A DNA stretch of 64,000 nt from Burkholderiales bacterium (GCA_019745565.1 JAIESW010000037.1:1-64000), one strand, 5' to 3'; positions 8,157-19,386 are shown, counted from the first letter of the stretch. The notes: generated from the letters alone by a model not told the origin. Translations and numbers: made by a program.

Positions 8157-8942
8157 CTATCGAGGGGAGCGGCGCAGCTTCCAGCCGATGAGGCCGAGCC
8201 CGGCCAGGACCAGCGCATACGTCTGTGGTTCCGGGATCGCCTCCACCGTCCAGCTCGTGATGCGGTGATCCGCGGCGCCCAGACCGGTTGCGGCCGTGAA
8301 GCCCAAGTAAACCCGGTCACCGAAGCGCTGTTGCAGGTCCACGTCGATGTACTCCAGGACTTCGAAGTACCCCGGCCCCCAAGGGCCGTAGATCAGCGAA
8401 CTGGCGTACAGCTGCCGCAAGGTCGGGTCATAGGCGATAGTGACGTCGCCGGTGATCAGGCGGACCGACCCAAGGTCCTCGGGAGCATCGGACACGGCGA
8501 AGGGGTCGCCGTGGTCCACGAGACCGATGTTGTTGTTGCTCCAGGTGTGGACCACATAGCCGACCGCGTCGAGGCCCTGGAACCCGATACCGCCGCCACC
8601 GGATCCGATGACGTTGGTGCCGGTGGCTTGGATGACGAACGCAAGCCCGTCCGCGATGGTGCCGGTGTCTTCCGGGGCCGCCTCGATCACGAACGAGAAG
8701 TTCGTGGTGAACACTTCTGTGGTCAGAACGTACCCGGTGGTCCACGCGGCACCGCTCTGGTCGCCGGTTGCCGGCGTGAGCTGCAGGTCGCCGCCCGCCA
8801 GGACGTCGGCAGACCCGACCAGTTCCACCGAGGTTCCACTGAAATTCTTGATCTCCGCGGACGCCGTCGGGGCGTACAGCAGAATCAAGGACAGTCCAAG
8901 CATCCCGGCAAGGCGCCTCAGGGCGGCGTTTTTTGAATGCAT
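8157..8942 (-). CDS. PEP-CTERM sorted secreted protein with a legume-lectin-like domain
   Basis: This 261-residue protein begins with a signal peptide (cleavage after TASA, about residue 30). The long beta-sandwich region resembles L-type (legume) lectins: an early FSGTSVELVGSADVL, then FSFVIEAAPEDTGTIADGLAFVIQ and GGGIGFQGLDAVGYVVHTW. The C-terminus is a PEP-CTERM sorting tag: IPEPQTYALVLAGLGLIGW followed by KLRRSPR. PEP-CTERM proteins are processed by exosortase/EpsH and usually belong to exopolysaccharide-producing environmental Gram-negatives. No exosortase lies in this window. The ATG at 8942 is chosen over an upstream start because AGGAGAC precedes it. Confidence 0.85.
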   Translation of the reverse strand: MHSKNAALRRLAGMLGLSLILLYAPTASAEIKNFSGTSVELVGSADVLAGGDLQLTPATGDQSGAAWTTGYVLTTEVFTTNFSFVIEAAPEDTGTIADGLAFVIQATGTNVIGSGGGGIGFQGLDAVGYVVHTWSNNNIGLVDHGDPFAVSDAPEDLGSVRLITGDVTIAYDPTLRQLYASSLIYGPWGPGYFEVLEYIDVDLQQRFGDRVYLGFTAATGLGAADHRITSWTVEAIPEPQTYALVLAGLGLIGWKLRRSPR

Positions 8943-9035
8943 TTGTAGTCTCCTGGTCCGGGCGTAGGGTTCCACGTCAGTTTGACCGGGGTTCGCCCGG
9001 ACTGCAGATAGTGGAGGTAAATCTCTAGTTTTGGC

Positions 9036-9066
9036 AGGTTACGGGGGCGTGGCAATCCTTGTCAAC
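9036..9066 (-). promoter_or_regulatory. Possible sigma70 promoter for the PEP-CTERM gene
   Basis: On the minus strand a perfect TTGACA (+ strand 9060-9065) is followed after 17 bp by GTAACC (9037-9042), about 95 bp before the ATG at 8942. The -10 is poor, so this is only a candidate. The rest of the 8943-9178 gap shows no gene. Confidence 0.3.
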
Positions 9067-9178
9067 GACGCCGTACCCGGTTCCGGCAAGAGGCTGGCGG
9101 AAATCGAATGGCAGTAGAAAAAAGCATTTTATGCCAAGGTGTTGTGCGCGAGACCGGGGCTGCTCGGTGGCACTGCCG

Positions 9179-12100
9179 CTACGCGAACTCAAGGAGAAGA
9201 TCGTGGGCGGCCACCACGTCCCCCGACTTCACCTGGATGGTCCGGATGGACCCGTCGCGTTCGGCCCGGATCTGGGATTCCATCTTCATGGCCTCGATGG
9301 AAACCAGCGGGTCGCCGGCCTTGACCGCCTGGCCCACCTTCACTGCCACCGTGACGATCATGCCGGGCATGGGTGCCGGAATGTGGTTCGGATTGCCCGG
9401 TTCGGCCTGGGCACGCTTCGCGGCGCGCGCAGCCCCGGCCTTCTCGACGCGCATGGTGCGCGCCTGGCCGTTCAGTTCGAAGAAGACCTTCACCAGGCCC
9501 TCTTCCTCCGCCGGTGCCGTGCCCTGCAGGCTGACCACCAGCGTCTTGCCGGGGTCGAGGTCGATCGCGATCTCCTCGCGATCGGCCATGCCGTAGAAGA
9601 AAGTGGGTGTGGGCAGGATGCTCACGTCGCCGTAGTGGCGGTGGTGTTCCGCGTATTCGCGAAAGACCTTCGGATACATCAGCCACGACGCGAGATCGGT
9701 GTCCGATACCTGATGGTCGACGGCCTTCTCGGCCTCCTTGCGCGCGGCTTCCAGGTCGACCGGCGCGAGCGTGTCGCCGGGCCGGTAGGGGGCGGGCGGT
9801 TCCGGCAGGATCGCGGCGGGCGAGCCACACTTCAACACCTTGCGCGACAGCGCTTCAGGAAAGCCATCCGGCGGAAAACCCAGTTCGCCCTTGAAGAGCG
9901 AGACCACCGATTCCGGAAACGCCACTTCGCGCGCCGGGTCCATCACGTCCTCGGGCGCGAGGTCGTTGGCCACCATGAAGAGCGCCATGTCACCCACCAC
10001 CTTGGACGTAGGCGTCACCTTCACGATGTCGCCGAACATGCGGTTCACGTCGGCGTAGGTGCGCGCCACCTCGGGCCAGCGGTGGTCGAGCCCCATGGCG
10101 CGCGCCTGTTCGCGCAGGTTGGTGTACTGGCCGCCGGGCATTTCGTGACGGTAGACGTCGGCGGTGCCCGCACGCATGTCGGCTTCGAACGGCGCGTAGT
10201 AGCGCCGCACGCCTTCCCAGTAGTCCGACAGCGATTGCAGCGCGGCCCGATGGACGCCGCCGGGGCCGCACGGATCGCGCTCCGAGCCTTCGAGCGCCGC
10301 GACGATGGCACCGAGGTTCGGTTGCGAGGTGAGCCCGCTCATGGCGTCGAGCGCACCATCCACCGCGTCGGCACCGGCGTAGACCGCCGACAGGACCGAC
10401 GCTGCGGCGATGCCGCTGGTGTCGTGCGTATGGAAGTGGATCGGCAGGCCGGTCTCCTCCTTCAGCGCCTTGACCAGCGTCGCCGCAGCGCGCGGACGAC
10501 AGACGCCCGCCATGTCCTTGATGCCGAGGATGTGCACACCGGCCTTCTGCAGTTGCTTGGCGAGTTTCACGTAGTACTTCAGGGAATACTTGCGCGAGTC
10601 GTCGTGCAGGTCGGCGGTGTAGCAGATGGCACCCTCGCACAGCGCGCCGGCTTCGCGGACCGCGTCGATCGCGACGCGCATGTTCTCGACCCAGTTGAGG
10701 GAGTCGAACACGCGGAACAGATCGATGCCGCCGCGCCCGTCGATGCCGCGCGCGGCCTGTTCGACGAAGTAGCGCACCACGTTGTCGGGATAGTTGGTGT
10801 AGCCCACCGCGTTCGAGGCGCGCAGCAACATCTGGAACAGCACGTTGGGCACGGCCTCGCGCAGGCGGTCGAGCCGCTCCCAGGGATCCTCCTTGAGGAA
10901 GCGCAGCGCCACGTCGAACGTGGCGCCACCCCAGCATTCGAGCGAGAAGAGGCCGGGTGCCAGTCGTGCGTAGGCCGGTGCGATGCGGGCCATGTCGGCG
11001 GTGCGCATGCGCGTGGCGAAAAGCGATTGATGAGCGTCGCGCATCGTCGTGTCGGTCAGCAGCACGCGCGGCTCGTTCAGCATCCATTGCGCGAACTTCT
11101 CCGGCCCCAGTTCGCGCAAGCGGTCGCGGGTGCCCGGCTGCAGCGGCTTCGAAGGGTCCGCCGCCGGCAGGATGAGATGCGCATGGGACAGGTCGGGCTT
11201 CGTGCGGCCCTTCATGTCCGGATGGCCGTTCACGGTGACGTCGCCGATGTAGCGCAGGACGCGCGTCGCGCGATCGCGGCGCTTCGCGAACTTGAAGAGC
11301 TCCGGCGTGGTGTCGATGAAGCGCGTCGTGACCGTCCCTTCCGCGAAGTCCGGATGGTTGATCACGTTCTCCACGAACTGGAGATTGGTCGACAGGCCGC
11401 GGATGCGGAACTCCCGCAGGCCGCGATCCATGCGCCGGATCGCTTCGTGGGGCGTCGGTGCCCACGCCGTCACCTTCACCAGCAGCGAGTCGTAGTAGGG
11501 CGTGATCACCGCGCCGGTGTAGGCCGTGCCGCCGTCGAGGCGCAGGCCGAAGCCGGCCGCGCTGCGATAGGCGGTGATGCGGCCGTAGTCGGGCGTGAAG
11601 CTGTTCTCCGGGTCCTCGGTGGTGATGCGGCACTGGAGCGCGTGGCCGTTGAGACGGATGTTCGCCTGCGACGGCACCGGACAGTTCGCCTCGCCGATGC
11701 GCGCGCCCTCGGTGATGCGGATCTGCGACTGCACGATGTCGATGCCGGTCACTTGCTCGGTGACCGTGTGCTCCACCTGGATACGCGGATTGACTTCGAT
11801 GAAGTAGAACTTGCCGGTGTCCGCGTCCATCAGGAACTCGACGGTACCGGCATGGGTGTAGTTGACCGCCCGCGCCAATCGCAGCGCGGCGTCGCACAGT
11901 TCGGTGCGCTGCGCATCGCCGAGATACGGCGCGGGAGCGCGCTCCACCACTTTCTGGTTGCGCCGCTGCACCGAACAGTCGCGCTCGAACAGATGCACGA
12001 TGTTGCCGTGCAGGTCGCCCATGATCTGCACTTCCACGTGGCGGGCGCGCCGCACCAGCTTCTCGAGGTAGACCTCGTCGTTGCCGAACGCGGCTGCCGC

Positions 12101-12670
12101 TTCGCGGCGGGCGACGTCGAGCTGCACGTCCAGGTCGGCTTCGGTCTCGATCACGCGCATGCCGCGGCCGCCGCCGCCCCAGCTCGCCTTCAGCATCAGC
12201 GGGTAGCCCACTTCGGCGGCGAGTTTCTTGGCGGCCTTCAGATCCCGCGGGAGCGGTCCGGTGGCCGGCATCACCGGCACGCCGGCTTTGACGGCCGCAT
12301 TGCGCGCGGCGACCTTGTTGCCCAGCGTCGTCATGACCTCGGGCGTCGGCCCGATGAACCGGATGCCGGCCTCGCCGCAGGCGCGCGCGAAGTCGGGGTT
12401 CTCGGACAGGAAGCCGTAGCCCGGATGGATCGCGTCCACCTTGGCCTGCCGGGCGATGCGGATGATGTCCGCTATGTCGAGGTAGGCCTGCAGCGGCTTC
12501 CTGCCCTCGCCGACGCGGTAGCTCTCGTCCGCCTTGAAGCGGTGCAGGGCGAAGCGGTCTTCGTTGGAGTAGATGGAGACGGTCCGGATGCCCATTTCCG
12601 CCGCGGCACGCATGACGCGGATGGCGATCTCGGAACGGTTGGCTACGAGGAGGGACTTGAGGGCGGCCAT
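9179..12670 (-). CDS. pyc: Pyruvate carboxylase, single-chain
   Basis: This 1163-residue enzyme carboxylates pyruvate to oxaloacetate, using ATP, bicarbonate and biotin, and so refills the TCA cycle. The domains run in order. Biotin carboxylase comes first (about 1-450; LLVANRSEIAIRV start, Gly-rich ATP loop SWGGGGRGMRV near 163-174, EVNPRIQVEHTVTE near 292-305). The HMGL-like carboxyltransferase follows (from about 538; TDTTMRDAHQSL). The conserved carboxylase domain and a biotinyl domain close the chain, with biotin on the lysine of EAMKMES (K1129). The length fits the single-chain type. An open frame extends far upstream, but the ATG at 12670 opens directly into the family N-terminus. No strong Shine-Dalgarno is seen. 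It stands alone and is divergent from the cNMP-binding flavoprotein. Confidence 0.95.
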   Translation of the reverse strand: MAALKSLLVANRSEIAIRVMRAAAEMGIRTVSIYSNEDRFALHRFKADESYRVGEGRKPLQAYLDIADIIRIARQAKVDAIHPGYGFLSENPDFARACGEAGIRFIGPTPEVMTTLGNKVAARNAAVKAGVPVMPATGPLPRDLKAAKKLAAEVGYPLMLKASWGGGGRGMRVIETEADLDVQLDVARREAAAAFGNDEVYLEKLVRRARHVEVQIMGDLHGNIVHLFERDCSVQRRNQKVVERAPAPYLGDAQRTELCDAALRLARAVNYTHAGTVEFLMDADTGKFYFIEVNPRIQVEHTVTEQVTGIDIVQSQIRITEGARIGEANCPVPSQANIRLNGHALQCRITTEDPENSFTPDYGRITAYRSAAGFGLRLDGGTAYTGAVITPYYDSLLVKVTAWAPTPHEAIRRMDRGLREFRIRGLSTNLQFVENVINHPDFAEGTVTTRFIDTTPELFKFAKRRDRATRVLRYIGDVTVNGHPDMKGRTKPDLSHAHLILPAADPSKPLQPGTRDRLRELGPEKFAQWMLNEPRVLLTDTTMRDAHQSLFATRMRTADMARIAPAYARLAPGLFSLECWGGATFDVALRFLKEDPWERLDRLREAVPNVLFQMLLRASNAVGYTNYPDNVVRYFVEQAARGIDGRGGIDLFRVFDSLNWVENMRVAIDAVREAGALCEGAICYTADLHDDSRKYSLKYYVKLAKQLQKAGVHILGIKDMAGVCRPRAAATLVKALKEETGLPIHFHTHDTSGIAAASVLSAVYAGADAVDGALDAMSGLTSQPNLGAIVAALEGSERDPCGPGGVHRAALQSLSDYWEGVRRYYAPFEADMRAGTADVYRHEMPGGQYTNLREQARAMGLDHRWPEVARTYADVNRMFGDIVKVTPTSKVVGDMALFMVANDLAPEDVMDPAREVAFPESVVSLFKGELGFPPDGFPEALSRKVLKCGSPAAILPEPPAPYRPGDTLAPVDLEAARKEAEKAVDHQVSDTDLASWLMYPKVFREYAEHHRHYGDVSILPTPTFFYGMADREEIAIDLDPGKTLVVSLQGTAPAEEEGLVKVFFELNGQARTMRVEKAGAARAAKRAQAEPGNPNHIPAPMPGMIVTVAVKVGQAVKAGDPLVSIEAMKMESQIRAERDGSIRTIQVKSGDVVAAHDLLLEFA

Positions 12671-12970
12671 GGGGGGCGAGCGGGAGGCGGGCGACGGGTG
12701 AGCCAGTATCCTATGCTTCGTTGCGACGCACCATTCGCGCCTTGCGAAGGTGGGTTGCCTCGATCGCAACCCGGTCTCGCGTTCGGTGCCCGGAGGCGGC
12801 GCCCATTGCCTTGCAGCATCGTTCCAAAGGGTGGTAGAAGTCGCGCATAACGAGCGACCGAAGGCGGGCGATACCCGCCCGATCGCGAGAACGATGCCGC
12901 GCATTGCGAAACGCATGGGCGGTGCGGTCCCGGGGCGGCCGCGAACCTTCCTGCCATTCGAACGACCGCC
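12671..12970. other. 300-bp divergent intergenic region
   Basis: This is the space between the start of pyc (minus) and the start of the cNMP-binding flavoprotein (plus). It should hold both promoters, but I see no convincing -35/-10 pair. One hairpin (GCGGGCGATACCCGC, about 12863-12877) is present. No small gene with a ribosome binding site was found. Confidence 0.4.
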
Positions 12971-14623
12971 ATGCTGAACATCGACGATGTCCGTGCAGTT
13001 CCGCTGTTTTCCACGCTCGGCGCAGCGCAGCTGCAGTGCCTGGCGGAGACCGCCGCGGATATCCGCCTCGAGCCCGGGGACTACGCGGTCTACGAAGGCG
13101 GCGAGCGCGCGCTCTTCGCCGTGCTCACCGGCAGGATCGAGGTGGTGAAGCTGGTGGAGGGCATCGAGCGTCACCTCGGCTGGCGCCAGCCCGGTTCGAT
13201 CTTCGGCGAGATCCCCATCGTCTTCGGCACGGTGTTCCAGGGCAGCTTCCGAGCCGCCGAGGCGTCGCGCGTGATGCGGGTGGATCCGCGCTGGTATTTC
13301 ACCATCGCGTCCCAGGCGCCGGAGATCTCCGAGCAGCTGGGCGCCATGGCGCGCGACCGGATCAGCGGCCTGCAGGGGCTCGCCGCGCAGCCGCCCAAGT
13401 CCCGGCTCACCCTGGTCGGCCATCGGTGGGACACGCTCTGCTCGGACCTGCGGCGCTTTCTCGGGCGAAACCAGGTGACGTTCGACTGGATCACCCGCGA
13501 TTCGCCGGATCTCGCGGCGAAGTGGCCCGGTCTCGATGCGGCGGACGGCGACGAGGCGGTGGCACGCCTGGAAGACGGCATGGTGCTGAAGCGCCCGACG
13601 GCACGGGTCCTCGCCCAGGCCCTGGGACTGCAGACGCGGCCGCGTCAGACCGAATACGACACGGTGATCATCGGTGGCGGCCCCGCCGGCCTGGCGGCTG
13701 CCGTGTACGGCGCCTCGGAGGGTCTCTCCACGGTCGTCGTAGAGCGCGAAGCACCCGGCGGTCAAGCCGGTACTTCCTCGCGCATCGAGAACTATCTCGG
13801 TTTCCCGAGCGGTGTGTCCGGCGACGAACTGGCGATCCGGGCGCTGCAGCAGGCACGTCGCCTCGGTGCCGAGATCCTGGTCACGCGCAGCGTGAACGGC
13901 ATGGATCTCGAGAAGCGGGAAGTCCGCCTCGACGGTGAGGAGGTCATCCGGGCCCGCACCATCGTGCTGGCGACCGGGGTGAGCTGGCGCCGCCTGAATC
14001 TGGAGCGCTTCGACAAACTGATCGGCAAGGGGATCTACTACGGCGCCGCGCGCAGCGAGGCCGGTATCACCCACGGTCTCGACGTGCACCTGATCGGTGC
14101 CGGCAACTCCGCGGGACAGGCGGCGTTGCACTTCGCCAACTATGCGCGCACCGTCAACCTGCTGGTGCGCGGGGATTCGCTCGAGAAGAGCATGTCCCGC
14201 TACCTGATCGAACAGCTCGCCCGCAAGAGCAACGTGATCGCGCAGCTCCATTCGGAAGTCCAGGCGGTGCACGGCGACACCAACCTGACGGCGATCGACG
14301 TGCGCGGCCCCGGCGGCAAGGTGAGCCGTCAGGAGTGCGGCGGATTGTTCGTGTTCATCGGGGCCGATGCCGACACCGAATGGTTGCCGGAGGAAATCGC
14401 GCGCGACCAGCGCGGCTACGTGCTGACCGGCAGCGACGTCGTGAAGGCGGCCAACTGGTCGCACAAGCGCGACCCCTACCTGCTCGAGACCAGCGTCCCC
14501 GGCGTCTTCGCGTGCGGCGACGTGCGGCTGAGCCCCGTCAAGCGCGTGGCCTCGGCGGTGGGCGAGGGCAGCATGGCCATCGCGCTGATCCACCAGTACC
14601 TGGCGCTGGAGGGGCGCGCCTGA
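12971..14623 (+). CDS. Cyclic-nucleotide-binding domain fused to a thioredoxin-reductase-like flavoprotein
   Basis: This 550-residue protein has a CRP/cNMP-type beta-roll (about 10-115; PGDYAVYEGGERALFAVLTGRIEV), a linker region with RLTLVGHRWDTLCSDLRRFL (about 145-175), and a two-dinucleotide-fold oxidoreductase (about 228-545). The FAD loop is IIGGGPAGLAA (233-243) and the NAD(P) loop is IGAGNSAGQAA (375-385). The closing motif GVFACGDVR is that of the TrxR family. The redox-active CxxC of thioredoxin reductase is missing: residues 354-364 read GIYYGAARSEA. It cannot therefore reduce thioredoxin in the usual way. It probably reduces another electron acceptor under control of the N-terminal sensor domain. 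The ATG is preceded by CGAACGACC, a weak ribosome binding site. Confidence 0.85.
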   Translation: MLNIDDVRAVPLFSTLGAAQLQCLAETAADIRLEPGDYAVYEGGERALFAVLTGRIEVVKLVEGIERHLGWRQPGSIFGEIPIVFGTVFQGSFRAAEASRVMRVDPRWYFTIASQAPEISEQLGAMARDRISGLQGLAAQPPKSRLTLVGHRWDTLCSDLRRFLGRNQVTFDWITRDSPDLAAKWPGLDAADGDEAVARLEDGMVLKRPTARVLAQALGLQTRPRQTEYDTVIIGGGPAGLAAAVYGASEGLSTVVVEREAPGGQAGTSSRIENYLGFPSGVSGDELAIRALQQARRLGAEILVTRSVNGMDLEKREVRLDGEEVIRARTIVLATGVSWRRLNLERFDKLIGKGIYYGAARSEAGITHGLDVHLIGAGNSAGQAALHFANYARTVNLLVRGDSLEKSMSRYLIEQLARKSNVIAQLHSEVQAVHGDTNLTAIDVRGPGGKVSRQECGGLFVFIGADADTEWLPEEIARDQRGYVLTGSDVVKAANWSHKRDPYLLETSVPGVFACGDVRLSPVKRVASAVGEGSMAIALIHQYLALEGRA

Positions 14624-14632
14624 GGGGCAACG

Positions 14633-15184
14633 CTACGAGCTGCGCTTGAGGCCTTTCAGCAGCACGATCACCGCACCTCCGCCGCCGTCCTCCGGTCGGG
14701 CCTGCACGTAGGCCAGCACGGCGTCGCGCTGGGCGAGCCAGCCGGCGACCTTGCGTTTCAGGACCGGTTCGCCGTTGGCGGACCGGTGGCCCTTGCCGTG
14801 CACGATGCGCACGCAGCGCAGGCCGCGCTTCACCGACCCGTCGAGGAACGAGGCGAGCAGGCCGCGTGCTTCCTCCACCGTGAGCCCGTGCAGATCGAGC
14901 TGATCCTGCAGGGCCCATTCGCCCCGGCGCAGGCGGCGCAGCGTGTCGTGCGGAATGCCGTCGCGGCGCCAGGAGAGTTCCTCGCCGATCTCGAGGCGGA
15001 TCTCGTCGGCGACGGCGTCGCTCAGGCTGTCGGCCAGCGCCTCGCGTTCATCCTTCGCGCTCTGCACCGGCACCGGCGGCGGCTGCTTGGCCGGCGGCGC
15101 GACCCGTTGCTTCGCGCGGATCGGGGCGACGTCCTTGACCTCCTCGAAGAAGGCGGAGGCGTCGTCGTCGGGGTTGGTGGCCAT
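14633..15184 (-). CDS. Smr (MutS2 C-terminal-like) domain protein
   Basis: This 183-residue protein has a charged, Pro-rich N-terminal half and an Smr domain from about residue 93. It shows the LDLHG motif (96-100) and HGKG (129-132), the signature of Smr nucleases/RNA-binding proteins such as YdaL/SmrB. SmrB rescues collided ribosomes by cutting mRNA in E. coli; whether this protein does so is not known. It converges on the flavoprotein gene with a 9-bp gap and is divergent in layout from nothing nearby: trxB follows on the same strand upstream, after a repeat. Confidence 0.85.
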   Translation of the reverse strand: MATNPDDDASAFFEEVKDVAPIRAKQRVAPPAKQPPPVPVQSAKDEREALADSLSDAVADEIRLEIGEELSWRRDGIPHDTLRRLRRGEWALQDQLDLHGLTVEEARGLLASFLDGSVKRGLRCVRIVHGKGHRSANGEPVLKRKVAGWLAQRDAVLAYVQARPEDGGGGAVIVLLKGLKRSS

Positions 15185-15200
15185 GGGGGCGGCAAGAAGC

Positions 15201-15330
15201 TTTCAACACGAAGGGCGCGAAGGACACGAAGGACACGAGGGGACAGGAGGAAAGGCGCGGAAGGGATTCTTCCCGCCTTCCTTCGTGGCCTTCGTGAGCT
15301 TCTTCATGTCCTTCGTGTGCAACGCTGTCC
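15201..15330. repeat. Dispersed palindromic repeat built of GAAGGACAC units (copy 1)
   Basis: The left arm (15201-15239) is a string of imperfect repeats of CACGAAGG(A/G)C. The right arm (about 15282-15322) is the reverse complement series CCTTCGTG..CTTCGTG. Together they make an imperfect inverted repeat of about 120 bp between smr and trxB. A second copy lies at 20806-20925. The similarity of the outer ends (TTCAACACGAAGG in copy 1, its complement CCTTCGTGTTGAA in copy 2) indicates one repeat family. Confidence 0.75.
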
Positions 15331-15340
15331 TCTCCAACGT

Positions 15341-16412
<1,072 letters not shown>

Positions 16413-16445
16413 CGCGCATGCTTGACCCGAATAATCAAGGACCTG

Positions 16446-18743
16446 ATGGCCCGCGCCCGCGCTGCTAAGGCACCCGCGCCGGCGCCCCTGCCGCCGCGCC
16501 TCGTCCTGCTCGTCCGCGAAGCCTGGTGGATCGCGTTCGCCGGCGTCGGGGCGTATCTCGCGCTGATCCTCACGACGTTCCGGAAATCCGACCCCGGGTG
16601 GTCGCACGCGGCCACCGAACCGACTCTGGGCAATGCCGGCGGTGCTATGGGCGCGTGGATCGCCGATCTGCTGCTGTACATCTTCGGCTTGTCGGCATGG
16701 TGGCTCGTGGTGCTTTGCCTGCTCGCCGTGTACTGGATGTATCGCAGGCTCGAGACCGGCAGGCCGGAGGACAAGCGGCCTGCATACATCGCGCTGGGAG
16801 GCTTCGCGCTGCTGCTGATCGCATCGAGCGGCTTCGAGAGCATGCGACTGCATTCGGTCGGTGCGGCGCTCCCGTACGTGCCGGGCGGCATGCTGGGCGA
16901 GGTGCTCGCCAATGCGTTGCAGGCAAGTGTCGGCTTCGTGGGCGGCACGCTGCTGCTGATCGTCGGCATCGCGGTAGGGTTATCGCTCTTCACCGGCATC
17001 TCGTGGCTCGCGGTATCGGAACGGATCGGTCTCGCGCTCGAGAAGGCCTGGAACCTGGTGGCCGCGCGCCTCGAGGAGCGGCGCGACCGCCGCCTCGGCG
17101 AGGAAGCTGCGATCCAGCGCGAGGAAGTCGTGGAAGTCACGCGCGAGCGCCTCGACGTGGATGTGCGCGAACCGATCCGCATCGAGCCGCCGGTGATGGA
17201 GATCCCGAAGTCCAAGCGGGTCGCGAAGGAGAAGCAGAAGCCGCTGTTCCACGACCTGCCCGATTCGCCGCTGCCGCCGCTGGAGCTGCTGGACGATCCG
17301 CCGGAGAACATCGAGGTGCTCTCCGCCGATACGCTCGACTACACGTCGCGCCTGATCGAGAAGAAGCTGATGGACTTCGGCATCGAGGTGAAGGTGCTGG
17401 CGGCCTATCCCGGGCCGGTCATCACGCGCTACGAGATCGAGCCGGCGACCGGGGTGAAGGGCAGCCAGATCGTGAATCTGGTGAAGGATCTCGCGCGGGC
17501 GCTGTCGGTGATCAGCATCCGCGTGGTCGAGACCATTCCGGGCAAGTCGTACATGGGCCTCGAGATTCCGAATCCGCGGCGGCAGGTGGTGCGCCTCTCG
17601 GAGATCGTGTCGTCGCAGGTATACGCGGACATGGGGTCATCCCTCACGCTCGCCATGGGCAAGGACATCGCGGGCAAGCCGGTGGTGGCCGATCTCGCGA
17701 AGATGCCGCACCTGCTGGTGGCGGGCACGACCGGGTCGGGCAAGTCGGTGGCGATCAACGCGATGATCCTGTCGCTGCTGTACAAGGCCACGCCCAACGA
17801 GGTGCGGCTGATCCTGGTGGATCCGAAGATGCTCGAACTCTCGGTGTACGAGGGCATTCCGCATCTGCTGGCGCCGGTCGTCGTCGACATGAAGCAGGCG
17901 GCCTACGCGCTGCAGTGGTGCGTGGCGGAGATGGAGCGGCGCTACAAGCTGATGTCGTCGCAGGGCGTGCGCAACCTCGCCGGCTTCAACACCAAGGTCA
18001 AGGACGCGCAGAAGGCGGGCCAGCCGCTCACCAATCCGTTCTCCCTCACGCCGGAGGCGCCGGAGCCGTTGCAGGAACTGCCGCTCATCGTGGTCGTCAT
18101 AGACGAGCTGGCCGACCTCATGATGGTCGTGGGCAAGAAGGTGGAAGAACTCATCGCGCGCCTCGCGCAGAAGGCGCGGGCGGCGGGTATCCACCTCATC
18201 CTGGCCACGCAACGTCCTTCGGTGGACGTCATCACCGGCCTCATCAAGGCGAACATTCCGACCCGCGTGGCCTTCCAGGTGTCTTCCAAGATCGATTCGC
18301 GCACCATCCTCGACCAGATGGGCGCGGAAGCGCTGCTCGGGCAGGGCGACATGCTGTATCTGCCGCCCGGGACCGGGTTCCCGCAACGCGTTCACGGCGC
18401 TTACGTCGCGGACGACGAAGTGCACAAGGTGGTGGAGTACTTGAAGTCGCGCGGCGCACCGCAATACATCGAAGGCATCCTCGAGGGCGGTGAGGGCGAG
18501 GAGGGCGGCGAGGGCGAAGGTCTCAACGGCGAAGGCGGCGGTGAATCCGACCCGCTGTACGACGAAGCCGTGGCAGTGGTGATGAAGACGCGCCGCGCGT
18601 CTATTTCGATGGTGCAGCGGCAGCTGCGCATCGGCTACAACCGGGCGGCGCGGCTGATCGAACAGATGGAACGGGCCGGGCTCGTGTCGAGCATGGCCAC
18701 CAACGGGAACCGCGAAGTGCTGGTTCCGGCAAGGAGCGAATGA
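16446..18743 (+). CDS. ftsK: DNA translocase FtsK
   Basis: This 765-residue septal DNA pump coordinates chromosome dimer resolution with division. Four transmembrane segments lie in the first 200 residues. A short charged linker follows (about 200-290). The RecA-like motor has Walker A GTTGSGKS at 427-434 and Walker [15 protein letters not shown]. The C-terminal gamma winged helix ([34 protein letters not shown]) recognises KOPS sites. A Glu/Gly-rich stretch (about 677-700) separates motor and gamma domain. The ATG at 16446 is chosen because it follows AAGGA, whereas the upstream open frame has no family character. The stop overlaps the lolA start by 4 bp. Confidence 0.96.
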   Translation: MARARAAKAPAPAPLPPRLVLLVREAWWIAFAGVGAYLALILTTFRKSDPGWSHAATEPTLGNAGGAMGAWIADLLLYIFGLSAWWLVVLCLLAVYWMYRRLETGRPEDKRPAYIALGGFALLLIASSGFESMRLHSVGAALPYVPGGMLGEVLANALQASVGFVGGTLLLIVGIAVGLSLFTGISWLAVSERIGLALEKAWNLVAARLEERRDRRLGEEAAIQREEVVEVTRERLDVDVREPIRIEPPVMEIPKSKRVAKEKQKPLFHDLPDSPLPPLELLDDPPENIEVLSADTLDYTSRLIEKKLMDFGIEVKVLAAYPGPVITRYEIEPATGVKGSQIVNLVKDLARALSVISIRVVETIPGKSYMGLEIPNPRRQVVRLSEIVSSQVYADMGSSLTLAMGKDIAGKPVVADLAKMPHLLVAGTTGSGKSVAINAMILSLLYKATPNEVRLILVDPKMLELSVYEGIPHLLAPVVVDMKQAAYALQWCVAEMERRYKLMSSQGVRNLAGFNTKVKDAQKAGQPLTNPFSLTPEAPEPLQELPLIVVVIDELADLMMVVGKKVEELIARLAQKARAAGIHLILATQRPSVDVITGLIKANIPTRVAFQVSSKIDSRTILDQMGAEALLGQGDMLYLPPGTGFPQRVHGAYVADDEVHKVVEYLKSRGAPQYIEGILEGGEGEEGGEGEGLNGEGGGESDPLYDEAVAVVMKTRRASISMVQRQLRIGYNRAARLIEQMERAGLVSSMATNGNREVLVPARSE

Positions 18744-19357
18744 AGGTGCGGATCATCGTTGCAGCAGTCCTGGCAGGCTTCGCGCAGCCGTCCCTCGCAG
18801 CCGGTATCGATCTCATCAAGAGCTTCGTGAACGAAGTGCGTTCGGCCAAGACCGAGTTCGTGCAGACGGTGGTGGACGGTTCCGGCCGGCCGGTCGCGCA
18901 GTCCATGGGCACTTTCCTGTTCGAGCGGCCGGGCAAGTTCCGCTGGGCCTACGTCAAGCCCTACGAGCAACTGATCGTCGGCGACGGCCGGAAGGTCTGG
19001 GTCTACGACAAGGATCTCAACCAGGTCACGGTGAAGGCGCTGGGCGATGCGCTCGGATCGAGCCCGGCGGCATTGCTGGCGGGCAGCAACGACCTCGACC
19101 GTGCGTACACGTTCACGCAGCTCCCGAAGAAGGACGGGCTCGAATGGGTCGAGGCGACACCCACGGACCCCGACAGCCAGTTCGAGAAGATGCGCCTTGG
19201 TTTTCGCAAGGCGAATCCGGAATCGATGCAGCTCCATGACCGGCTCGGTCAGGTGACCACGATCAAGTTCACGCGTCTCGAGCGCAATCCGAAGCTTGCC
19301 GCGGATCTGTTCCGGTTCACGCCGCCCCAGGGGGCGGATGTGGTCGGGGATCAGTGA
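18740..19357 (+). CDS. lolA: Outer-membrane lipoprotein carrier protein LolA
   Basis: This 205-residue periplasmic chaperone shuttles lipoproteins from LolCDE to LolB. A signal peptide covers residues 1-20 (SLAAG). The mature part has the LolA pattern: [44 protein letters not shown], then [13 protein letters not shown]. It overlaps ftsK by 4 bp, the conserved ftsK-lolA arrangement. Confidence 0.94.
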   Translation: MKVRIIVAAVLAGFAQPSLAAGIDLIKSFVNEVRSAKTEFVQTVVDGSGRPVAQSMGTFLFERPGKFRWAYVKPYEQLIVGDGRKVWVYDKDLNQVTVKALGDALGSSPAALLAGSNDLDRAYTFTQLPKKDGLEWVEATPTDPDSQFEKMRLGFRKANPESMQLHDRLGQVTTIKFTRLERNPKLAADLFRFTPPQGADVVGDQ

Positions 19358-19386
19358 ATGCCGGCGCAGCGTCGGGCGTGAGGCAT

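Noticed and set aside
9059..12850. Open frame of 1263 codons on the + strand
   Set aside because: It is antisense to pyruvate carboxylase and has the His/Arg-rich composition of a high-GC shadow frame.
12671..14593. Long N-terminal extension of pyruvate carboxylase
   Set aside because: The extra 641 codons lie antisense to the cNMP-binding flavoprotein and have no similarity to biotin carboxylases.
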